From Gonium pectorale (lineage: Eukaryota; Chlorophyta; Chlorophyceae; Chlamydomonadales; Volvocaceae), in contig LSYV01000038.1 in NCBI GenBank assembly GCA_001584585.1, positions 518,896-569,669 of the forward strand: a DNA stretch of 50,774 nt. The letters run 5' to 3'. Each line of letters starts with the position of its first letter. Positions within the stretch are counted from its first letter, which is position 1. Positions 25,801-37,800 of this stretch are shown piece by piece. The notes below the pieces were generated by a model that saw only the letters and a list, made by a program, of their open reading frames with translations, ran no database searches and had not been told where the DNA came from. A program made the position numbers and the translations under genes.

Positions 25801-28800
25801 AGTATCTCGCTCACCGCTACCGTCGTCAGCACGGTTGCCAGATATCGTGCTGTTGTTGTCAATTGTGACATTGCCGACAAATCCTTGGACGTAAATGGCG
25901 CCACCTGCGTGCAAGGATGGGATGGGCACGGACGCAAAGCCGTGATGAGTCGCAGGTACGTACGTAAGTGGCCTTAAGGCGGACCGCAAGCGAGCACACT
26001 GGCTGTACTCATGGCCATCACAAACACACAATGGAATGGCGAATCCGATGATAACGATCGAAGGCTGAGCCGTAGGCAGCCCCTCAACAACGACGACAGG
26101 GCACGTAAACAAAGCCATTAGTCACGCTTGCAGGGTTTTGCGCATCATTGCACCGCGCAATGAGCGCTGGGGAGCAAGAAGCGGCGGAAGGGGCTTCAAC
26201 CGCAGCCACTCATCAGAACACATAAGCAATGGACTACGAGGGGCGGGATGGCAGGTCCGCTACCATGCAATGCCCGCCTCCGCGATCGGCCTGGGCAACG
26301 TGATGACCAATCGACGTGACCTAGCCACCCTCCTCCGTACACTCGGCCGCACCACCAATCAAGCAAACGAATGCTGTGACGCGCTGCACAGACGCACGCA
26401 AGGTACCACACTGCAAAGAGCTGATTGGGAGTCAACGTGGGGCCTCCCTTAACCAGCCTAACCGTCGCCCGCGGTATGAGCTGCTCCGAAGCAACCCCGG
26501 GTCTCCTTGTTACGGCTTTTTCGTCCTTGCTTCCTTATCTGGGAAGGGCCCCTTGGTTATCACCGGTCGAACGCCCCCGCGGCTCCACCGTGGAAGTTCT
26601 CCCGCCGGTCTACCTTTTTGAAGAACGCAAGGGCTGCGCTCTATGATTGTTTCCTTGATACTGTCATGTGAACATCATTCGCGGGCGCAAAAGTACAGTG
26701 CAAACGAACATACGTACGGATGAGACGTAAGTCGGGATGGCGTCGGGATGGCAGCACGTTCACCCATGCCGCAGCCCGCCCGCTGTGACAAGCGTCTCAC
26801 CGCTACCGGAATCGGCGCAGTTGTCAGACAGCATGCTGTTCCCGTCAACCGTGATGGTGTCGACCGCTTCTTGGACGTAGATGGCACCGCCTGTGGAAAC
26901 GAATGGGGCGGATAAAAGTAGACTATCTATCTGCCGTGAACGAACTCGCATTCCCTTGCCGCTCTCCGTCCCAACTTCATTAGCAGACATTACTTTTCAC
27001 ATCACCGTCCCGCTACGTGCCACCCTCTACTTTACGTGCAGCTTGCCCGACGTCGAGGGGCAGGGGCGTCACCGGACTCAGATCCGGGCCACATACATGC
27101 AGTCTGGCTAGACAGGATTCATGGTCGCTGCACACGATGCAACGACGTGTCCGTGTCCGTGTACAATAATTGTGCATTCGGGTAGGCTGATCAAAAAGGA
27201 AGGCCGAGAAGTAAGCACACACAAAGTTCTTCAATGGACATATCCTGTGGTCACGCTTGCATTAAGATGAGCATCATTGCGCCGTGAAATTAGCGCTGGC
27301 AAGCAGGAAGCGGAAGGGGCTTCCACCGCAGCCACTCATCAAAAATAACAGAAGCGGTGGATGGCGCATATTTCGGCCATCCACACATACGCCTACATTC
27401 CTAAAGGAACACGTACCTTCCGTTTTTGCGCGGTTGCCTGTAACGGAGCTGCCGCCTTTGATGGCAAACATCTTAGCGCTGTCCTGGACAAAGATGGCTC
27501 CACCTGCATACGTGGTTCGAAGGGCGTGGCGCTGGTGGGAGCGGTGGCCGTCAACAACACGACATCGGTACGACATCCTTGGGGGGGGGTGGCTGCAACC
27601 GCCGAAAAGATAAATACCTACATTTAGCGGCACAACAAATCCGTGCGTGACGCCATCGCTAACCATCTCTCTAATGGGCAACTAAGTGAACCCTATAGAT
27701 CTGTCGACGCTGGTAGGTAAGGATGGAGAGGCCGAGAACCATGCCGGCAAACCGCACGTACCCCTTAAGACACATTGTGTTCGCGCCCGGACATATGTCC
27801 TCCTTATTCAACACTCAGTGAACGGTCATCCTGTCCCAATCCCCGACCAGCGAGGCGAAACGCGCACAGTGCACTGTCCATGCCATGAAGGTAGGGCAGG
27901 CCAGCAACTATAACAGGTATCTTAGGAGTAGAACCGCAAGCAAGTTCTAATTCCCGGGCAAGCTTGTGTTGCTGTGGAATGCCCCACTTTATGGTATGGC
28001 ACGGACAGTGGCCTGGCGTGTTCGTTGTTCTAGGGTCGGGATGGAAGGTCAGCTACACACCCGCCTACGCTATAACAATACATGTGCTAGCCACCGCCCT
28101 CCATCTGTACACTCTGCTGCACCACCAATAATCAAGCATGTCGGCTCCGATTGGTGCACATGTTTATTTTACCGTCACCTACCTGTCTTCGCACGATGAG
28201 TTAGCTTGGCTTACTGTCGTCTTGCCATGATTCCGTATTCGTCATTGCGTTGCATTGGCGTGTAGCGTTATCGGAATTTGATTTGTTTGTGGTTCCGCTT
28301 GGTGGTCTCTAATCGCCGTACCGGTCGCGTGTGTCTTCAGCGCCTGTTGCCGCTGTCTCGTATCGTCCTGCTCTTAGGCCGCAGGCTCTTGATGAGTAGC
28401 TAGCAGACCTCTTTCGTTGGGCTGACCAACTAGCGGATCGGAAGGTCATGTATGTAAGGTTCTTGCCATCATCATTTGAGCCACCGTCGCTGACTCCCCC
28501 TTTTCGTGACACCGTGACACCACTACCCAGTCGTTTTGGATGACAGCCATTAGCCAAGCAAGCAAGTGCGAGCGAGCGTGCAAGCAGCATCGGCAAGCGG
28601 GGCACACGTACATGTGCCAAGTTTTTGGGCGGAGCCCCCGCCGCGAAGCGGCTTGGGGGGCGGAGCCCCCTGGGATTGGTGGCGGTCTCCGTCCGTCCGT
28701 CCGTCCGTCCGTCCGTCCGTCCGTCCGTCCGNNNNNNNNNNNNNNNNNNNNNNNNNNNNNNNNNNNNNNNNNNNNNNNNNNNNNNNNNNNNNNNNNNNNN

Positions 28801-31800
28801 NNNNNNNNNNNNNNNNNNNNNNNNNNNNNNNNNNNNNNNNNNNNNNNNNNNNNNNNNNNNNNNNNNNNNNNNNNNNNNNNNNNNNNNNNNNNNNNNNNNN
28901 NNNNNNNNNNNNNNNNNNNNNNNNNNNNNNNNNNNNNNNNNNNNNNNNNNNNNNNNNNNNNNNNNNNNNNNNNNNNNNNNNNNNNNNNNNNNNNNNNNNN
29001 NNNNNNNNNNNNNNNNNNNNNNNNNNNNNNNNNNNNNNNNNNNNNNNNNNNNNNNNNNNNNNNNNNNNNNNNNNNNNNNNNNNNNNNNNNNNNNNNNNNN
29101 NNNNNNNNNNNNNNNNNNNNNNNNNNNNNNNNNNNNNNNNNNNNNNNNNNNNNNNNNNNNNNNNNNNNNNNNNNNNNNNNNNNNNNNNNNNNNNNNNNNN
29201 NNNNNNNNNNNNNNNNNNNNNNNNNNNNNNNNNNNNNNNNNNNNNNNNNNNNNNNNNNNNNNNNNNNNNNNNNNNNNNNNNNNNNNNNNNNNNNNTGTGT
29301 GTAGAATTCCATAGCCGTTGGTTAGCATTTGGCGATGGTCAACGCGTCCATTGGCCGGTCAGCATTGGAAAGCTGCCCCAACCAAACAACCTCAATTGCG
29401 CCGGGAATAAGCCACAAAAATACCGTGAGATATGCACATACCGCTGCTAGGCGTCCGGCCTCTGATTTCCTTGCTGGCGCTCACAATAATTCTCGCAACC
29501 ATGTCTACTCATGGACCCGGCTCGGTCACGACTTAACCCGCACAGGCCAAGCGGGACTTCTCTAACGAGCTTTGGTGCCCACTTGCGGACAGACACTGGG
29601 GTTCATGACGGGTTGACACGGTTGTGTCTCTCTTTGTCGCCCCCCTACCCCTTAGGGTGGGTGCGTGCGGGTGCGGGTTATGTCAAACCGGTTGCCCCTG
29701 CCCATGCATCCGCTACGGCACACATACACACTTCACCCTTCATGACCTTAATCCCCGGTACGGTCTCACGGGGCTCCGCCCTTTTCCAAGCTTCACTGAA
29801 GCTTTTCCCCTACTTGTCTTAATCCCCACTTCTTAAAGCGTTGCACGCAGGCTGGACCTTCGCCGCTGGATAGCACGCGCGATGAGGAGCCATTCCATAG
29901 TCATGGGCGAGAAACGCACAAGCGAGAAACGCAGGGTGTGCAGTATATATGTAAACGGGCACGACAAGGAATCCGGCAACAAAATGCTGTATATAGCGCC
30001 CTGCTGCACAGACACACGGCCCATACCGCACAGGCCAAGGTCAGCCAATGGTATGAGCACATCTAGAGGCAATCAAAGTTCGACCTACTACCTGGAGCTA
30101 GTGCTATTGACTTGCTCATCGCCTAACGGGGCGGGTGTCTTCGAGACTGCGAAGCGCCCCCGCGTCCTGCGCTCATACCGTTGGGGCTTTGACGCTGTGC
30201 TTAGCGATCACAGCCCGGTCCTGCTGAGCCTGGACTGTGACTGGCAGACAAGCGATAGATCGGGCACACAACCGGCCAGCTCTGGGTCAGCGGCGCGTTC
30301 GTACAACTCGTTTCGACCCAAGCCGCAAAACAGTACCAGACCCTCTTTGCCGAAGAGTCGGTGGCTTCGGCTGAGCTAGAGCGGCTCATAACGGGTCTTG
30401 AGGAGGGTGAAGTCTGTGATGCGAGCATTGACGGCATGCGGCTGCTGCTGTCGTACTGCTGCCAACAGGCTTCCGGTGTACAGCAGCGCGAGTGTAGGGA
30501 CGCTCCGCCGTGGTGCGACGAAGAGTGCTCAGCGGCGTGGCGTGCGTTTCAGGCCTATCGGCGGGAAGCGTGCGACCGGAAGACTGGACAGCTGCCCGTG
30601 AGCGCCAAGCCTACTTGCTTATAAGGCCCTGTTGAAGGCGTTCAAGAATGATAAGCGCGCAGCGGTCAAGCGGTCCGAGTTGTCGGAGATGGAAAGAAGA
30701 CTTAGAGAGGAAACGGAACCCTAGAGCCCTGTGGACGTGGCTCAAGGCGGGAAGGCGCAGGCGCAGGTGTGCGATAGACGACACGGCCATTTTTACTGAT
30801 CATTCTCAGCGGTGGCTTAATGGGGCCGGGGACGATCAGCGAGGGCTGATGGATGCTGCTCACCAGCTGCTGGTGCGTATCGCCTTCTGCAATGAGAATC
30901 CATGATGTTGAGGACTCTGATGACTACGGGTGGACGCGAGAGTCACCCCCATATGCACGCCATGTACATCAAACTCCACAACAACGCGGTCTGTACGATA
31001 GCCAGATACCTCTCGAAATGCCAGAATGGTGGATGCTTCATGATCATGGACGCCACAGCCAGACATAACCTGCCCGACTACGTGGCCGACTCGAGGCTAC
31101 CAGACTGGCTACTCCCCAACACCCCAGACAACGTCCGCAGCAAGATGCGCCCGGACCTGCTCCTCATCCCTGAGCTGGCCCTTCGACACACACAACAACG
31201 CGGTTACCAGGGCCCAGACGACAGAAACAGATACACGGTACACATCGTTGAAGCAGGATACACTGCGGACACAAACCACGCAGAGAAACAGCACGAAAAA
31301 GCAGAGAAGTACCGCCAGCTGGCCTCGGAACTACAAGCTGCAGGCTGGAACGTGCGCTACACATGCAGGGAAGCCATAAGCCTTGGGTTTGGCGGCACCA
31401 TCCGCAAGGACCTAAGACCACTCCTCATCAACTTGGGTCTTTCGAATCGGGACGCTCAACAATGCTGTTACGACCTGCACGACCAAGCCGTACACGCCCT
31501 GAACGACATTGTATACCTAAGACGGCAGCTGGAACGCGGGCGGTTTTCCCCATCTGACAACCCCGCCGGGACGTAAACCGTAGCCTCTCACCTAGGTGGG
31601 CCTTTACCACTGCGGTGGCGGGCGGTGTACAGGACTCCGACACCAGAGTCCTCACCACAGCCTGCCCCCTTAACACACGCCTCGGTGCACGACCGGGCGT
31701 AATAACATTATTATTATTATATCATTGGACGCGAGAGTGTGTCGAGCTTGGGTGGACTCTATCGGGCGTCTTCAGGTCACGGCGTGCGGCTGCTGAGCAC

Positions 31801-34800
31801 CTCAACCAGCCCTTGACTGTCGCTGAGGTTGAGGACGCCGGCGTCCTTAGGCGCGTGCCCAACAACAAAAGTGCTGGGTTCAAGCCGAGTACTACAAGTA
31901 TATATGCAATGCAGTATGATAGCGGCAGGCGGGTCGCGGCGCCCTATCTCACGAAGCTATTCAACCGCGTTGCGTTGGGCACCTACCCCCATCAATGGAG
32001 GGTTAGCACTTCGACGCCTCTTTTCAAAAAGTAAGATGCAGGCGTGTGTAACCCGCTTCCCCATCCCAATATTCGCATTTTGTCCAGCCTCCCCCCCCCC
32101 CGGACGTGTAACCTGTAACCTTTACTACACACCACCCTAACCGTCACTCGAGGAATGAAGGAGCTGCCGTGGGGAAACTCAGCATGTTCTTGCCGCGGCT
32201 TTCTCACCCTTCCGTCTTAGGACACCGCGGTTATATCTGCTGCGGCGTACATCCGGGGCCTACCTCCTTGATTGCATTACGCCATAGCTGTGCTCCGTGT
32301 TTTCAATATCATGCACACACACCGTTTGTGGTGGTAAACATAGAGCGTGAAGCCGCCGGTGAACAAACATGAGCATGAGCGAGACGTACGTCTGGACAGT
32401 GTCTGCAGCTGTCCACTGCGACAAGCGCCTTACCGTTACCGCCGACGCCGCCAGCATAGTTGTCAGATATCGTGCTGTTCATGTCAACCATGAGGTCTCC
32501 GATTGAACTGTTGAAGTAAATGGCGCCACCTGCGTGCAAGGATGGGATGGGCACGGACGCAAAGCCGTGATGAGTCGCAGGTACGTACGTAAGTGGCCTT
32601 AAGGCGGACCGCAAGCGAGCACACTGGCTGTACTCATGGCCATCACAAACACACAATGGAATGGCGAATCCGATGATAACGATCGAAGGCTGAGCCGTAG
32701 GCAGCCCCTCAACAACGACGACAGGGCACGTAAACAAAGCCATTAGTCACGCTTGCAGGGTTTTGCGTATCATTGCACCGCGCAATGAGCGCTGGGGAGC
32801 AAGAAGCGGCGGAAGGGGCTTCAACCGCAGCCACTCATCAGAACACATAAGCAATGGACTACGAGGGGCGGGATGGCAGGTCCGCTACCATGCAATGCCC
32901 GCCTCCGCGATCAGCCTGGACAACGTGATGACCAATTGACGTGAGCTAGCCACCCTCCTCCGTACACTCGGCTGCACCACCAATCAGGCAAAGGACTGCT
33001 GTGACGCGCTGTACAGGCACATGGTATCACACTACAAACAGCTTATTGTGAGTCAACGTTGGGCCTCCTACGAACCAGCCTAACCGTCGCCCGCGGTATG
33101 AGCTGCTCCGGAGCAACCCCGGGTCTCCTTGTTACGGCTTTTTCGTCCTTGCTTCCTTATTAGGGAAGGGCCCCTTGGTTATTACCGGTCGAATCGAAAG
33201 CCCCCGCGTGGCTTATCTCTCGCCGGTCTACCTTTTTGAAGAACGCAAGGGCTACGTACGCGCTGTGTTTGTGTTGTTGGTACTATCATGTGAACATCAT
33301 TCGCGGGCGCAAACGTACAGTGCAAACGAACACACGGATGAGACGTAAGTCGGGATGGCGTCGCGATGGCAGCACGTTCACCCATGCCGCAGCCCGCCCG
33401 CTGTGACAAGCGTCTCACCGCTACCGGAATCGGCGATGTTGCCAGACAGCCTGCTGTTCCCGTCAACCGTGATGTAATCGACCTTTCCTTGGACATAGAT
33501 GGCACCGCCTGTGGGAACGAACGGGGTGGATAAAGTAGACCATCTATCTGCCGCGAAGGAACTCGCTTTCCCATGCCGCTCTCCGTCCCAACATTACCTT
33601 GAGTTGCATTACATACATGTCACTGTGCACGGTAGCTTCATTGCGTCGCACGCGGATTCACTTTACGAAACCATTTATTTCATTAGCAGACATTACTTTT
33701 CACATCACCGTCCCGCTACGTGCCACCCTCTACTTTACGTGCAGCTTGCCCGACGTTGAGGGGCAGGGGCGTCACCGGACTCAGATCCGGGCCACATACA
33801 TGCAGTCTGGCTAGACAGGATTCATGGTCGCTGCACACGATGCAACGACGTGTCCGTGTCCGTGTACAATAATTGTGCATTTGGGTATGCTGATCAAAAA
33901 GGAAGGCCGAGAAGTAAGCACACACAAAGGCTTCAATGGACATATCCTGTGGTCACGCTTGCATTAAGATGAGCATCATTGCGCCGTGAAATTAGCGCTG
34001 GCAAGCAGGAAGCGGAAGGGGCTTCCACCGCAGCCACTCATCAGAACACATAAGCAGTGGACTACGAGGGGCGGGATGACAGGTTCGCTACAATGCCTGC
34101 CTCCGCGATCAGCCTGGGCAACGTGATGACCAATTGACGTGACCTAGCCACCCTCCTCCGTACACTCGGCTGCACCACCAATCAGGCAAACGAATGCTGT
34201 GACGCGCTGCACAGACACACGCAAGGTACCACACTGCAAAGAGCTGATTGGGAGTCAACGTGGGGCCTCCTACGAACCAGCCTAACCGTCGCCCGCGGTA
34301 TGAGCTGCCGCGGAGCAACCCGGGTCTCCTTGTCCTTGCTTCCTTATAAGGGAATGGCCCCTTGGTTATTACCGGTCGACGCGGCTCCGCCGTGGCATAT
34401 CTCCCGCCGGGCCTACCTTCTTGAAGAACGCAAGGGCTACGCTCTGCGTTTGTATTCTTGATACTATCATGTGCACATCATTCGCGGGCGCAAAAGTACA
34501 GTGCAAACGCACACATGGATGAGACGTAAGTCGGGATGGCGTCGAGATGGCAGCACGTTCACCCATGCCGCAGCCCGCTCGCTGTGACAAGCGTCTCACC
34601 GCTACCGTAATCGGCGCGGTTGCCAGACAGGATGCTGTCCCCGTCCACCGTGATGTTATCGACCACTCCTTTGAAGTAGATGGCACCGCCTGTGGAAACG
34701 AATGGGGTGGATTAAAGTAGACCGTCGTCTGCCGTGAACGAACTCGCATTCCCTTGCCGCGCTCCCCCTTGAGTTGCAGTACATACGTCCCAGCCACTGT

Positions 34801-37800
34801 GCACGGTAGGTTCATCTCATCGCATGCAGATTCGCTTCACGACACGATTTGTTTCATTAGCAGGCATTACGATTCACGTTGCCGTCCCGCTACGTACCGC
34901 CCTCCACTTTGCGTGCAGCTTGCCCGACGTTGAGGGGCAGGGGCGTCACCGGACTCAGATCCGGGCCACATACATGCAGTCTGGCTAGACAGGATCCATG
35001 GTCGCTGCACACGATGCAACGACGTGTCCGTGTCCGTGTACAATAATTGTGCATTTGGGTAGGCCGATCAAAAAGGAAGGCCGAGAAGTAAACTGACATA
35101 CACCAGTAGATGTGGCAGGGTCACGTCACTGGCTGCCCACCCAAGTCTTTTCTTTTTGTGAATGTGTGGGCGGCGGCAAGCCCATGTGATGAATGAAGGG
35201 CAAATGAAGAGGAGCAGATGATAGTGAGAGCGGTGAGCACGTGCGTGGCAACAGACGGGCATGCTGGCGTTGCTCCCGGATGTACCTACCGCTATATAGT
35301 CAGCATTGTCCTGAACGCTACATACACACTCTGCTGAATTACGGGGCAGCTAATTCGTTAGCTAAACTCCAGGGCAGCTAAACGCTCAGATATACGTATC
35401 GCTTTGTTAAACGTTCTGCGAAGGGCATGGTCAGCTAAACGCTTTCCAAAACGCCGCGCTAATCTAACAAACCGTTCTGCTAATCCCTTTGCATCTTAAG
35501 CGCGCCCCTAAACGCTAATAGCCCGACAAGCTAATAACCGGGCTGAATTCCTGCGCTAACCCGATAACTGCCGCAATTGATTGGCTAAACGGCTAAATTA
35601 AAGGCCGGTTTAGGTAAGCTAGACGGCTAGAGGCTCACGTGTACGCCCTAAAACGCCGTTAAAGCCCCGCCTTCATGGAGTGCTGCATCCATAGTTCGTG
35701 AGCGGCACAACGAGGCTGGTGGACAAACATGGACGGATGAGACGTCTGGATGGCGGCACCCACGCGACCTGCTGAAACAAGCGTCTCACCATTATCCCAT
35801 TCGGCGCCGTTGTCAGATATTTTGCTATTGCCATCAACCGTAAAGTTTGTGATGCTGCTGTCAATGTAAATGGCGCCGCCTGCATGCAGGAAGAAAGCCA
35901 TGGAGCGAGAAGCAGGAATTAGGGCTATTAGGACCAGATCAGGGCAGGCCATAAATACTTCATCGCCCATCACAACAAAAATGGAGTAATGCCAGATCGC
36001 ATACCCTAGCTAGCTAGATATCAACCCCATTGTACATAGGAAGAAGAACAGAAAGTAAAGCCCCACCAATAGATAGCTGCTATAATTCAGGTAATGTCAT
36101 GCTTCAGCAGACGCGTAAGCCGAGCTGCCAGGCAATGAACTTTCTAAATTTGTGTTATGATTGGTCCATAGGTAACCGTTCCAACCGGCCTAACGCACCT
36201 GGGCCCACTGCGCTGTTCTTTGAGATGGAACTACCACCACTGATAGCAATCAATTCCACTTGGCCGTTGATATAGACGGCGCCGCCTGCATTATCAGGTA
36301 TGTGGCTTGATTGGCGTGCGCCAGATAGACGAAATTGCACTATCAAGTTTATTTGGTCCATCTTGCGCTGCTGGCGGAACGAGGAAACTACTGTGGATTC
36401 AGGTGGAAGGCCGTATGTTGCATCTCTTTGTAAATTGCTGCTGTGAATGCGAGTCATTCTGCAGTGCGGATGCTTCGGCCCTAAGAAGGGGCGCACCAGG
36501 CTTACCCTTCAGGGCGCGGTTTTCACTTATCGAGCTGCCACCGCCAACAGCCAGGGTTAAGCCATTGCCGCCGATGTAGAGAGCACCACCTGCAGCATCA
36601 TGTCATTCGGCCAGCAGAACAACTGCTAAGTCGTTTCATTTATTACCACGGGTGTGTGGGGAGGAGACTCCAGCAGGCAGCCGAACGTTGGTTGATTGAG
36701 GCCGCACGTGCACCAAGGGCTGGACATGAGGGCACGCAGTGCGCTGCAAGGCCCGCCCCTTCCAACGTATGCAACACATGCGCAATGATGCTGCAAATCG
36801 CAACAGATTACCCCAGCCAAGCCTAACTAGCTAAGTTTAGCTAGAGCAGGGCACCCTACATACGCTGTACCACAGCGCGTGCGATGCGTGGGCTGCCTAC
36901 CGGACCCGCATTCGTTTACGTTCCGTTCCAGCTTGGTGCCATGCAGCCGCACAGCGGCTGATCGTACGATGTCCTGAATATGTACAACACCATCACCATG
37001 TATCCTGTGTGTGGAAAGCCAATAGAATGGCTTATGCATGCCGATATATGTATCCAAACACATAACATAATTACCCGCGAAACGTATTGGCATGATTGCG
37101 TATCTGACTTTGAATAATGTCCATCTCCTGCAATCGTAAAGCAAGTTATGTCAGGAATGCGATGTGCTTATGATAGAACGCACCATCGGTTCACCACTTG
37201 GCAACTTTGCACACACGACAGGCGTTCAAGGGGTCAGGGCGACAGGATTTATTAGTGCAAACCTCTGAAGGTGGCTCCCTGTCGCATTGAACGCCTGTCG
37301 TCCGGTAGGTGGCTGCCCCAACCTGCCACAGTAACCCCGGCACCCACCCTCAGGGGGACGGAGGTGTAGATGGCTGAACCTGAGCCGCCCGAGTTTCCAA
37401 CCAGGCTGCTGTTTGATATGTGGATTGCTAAGGACGCTTTGTCACCATCCTGTGCTTCCTGGGCTGATGTCAAGACAAGGGCTCCTGCTGCACCCCTGCT
37501 CGAGCTAACCGTATTGTTCTCCATGACTGAGCGGTTGAATGAGATCGATGCAGCATTATTCTGCAGTAAGGGACAAATGCGGAGGTTAAGAGGGTGCAAG
37601 GTTGCGCACGCACTACGCCCGCCGCCGACTGCACGACCACGTAATACCATTTAGAGCGAGCATGTCCCGCCGCACCCCACCTGGAAGTCGACTTGCAGGC
37701 AGGCCCAGTGGCTTGCCCCCGTTACAGCGGTGCAGCTGAAGGCTTCCATGTCGGCAGTGTGCACGCCGGTGGCCGCAGCCGCGCCGTAGAGTGAAGTTTC

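Larger units (their letters stand above)
32516..35095. repeat. Duplicated exon-plus-intron units, array B
   Basis: About two and a third units carry exons 32434-32529 (edge only), 33419-33508 and 34600-34689 with their introns. The landmark CATTGC(A/G)CCG lies at about 32773 and 33985, a spacing of about 1.21 kb; the excess over array A is the 87-bp block near 33598-33684. Bases 32516-32912 match 25891-26287 with a single mismatch seen by eye, while later parts differ by roughly 10%. Confidence 0.85.

Noticed and set aside
25980..26118. Intron frame beginning MALFTCPVVVVEG that runs into exon 25815-25904 (also at 32605-32743)
   Set aside because: It is identical in both arrays only because the intron is duplicated; a good acceptor (CACGCAG) separates it from the exon, and splicing preserves the repeat register.
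28309..29450. Several 230-340 aa open frames across the N gap
   Set aside because: Most of their length is N; the flanks are a CCGT microsatellite and palindromes.
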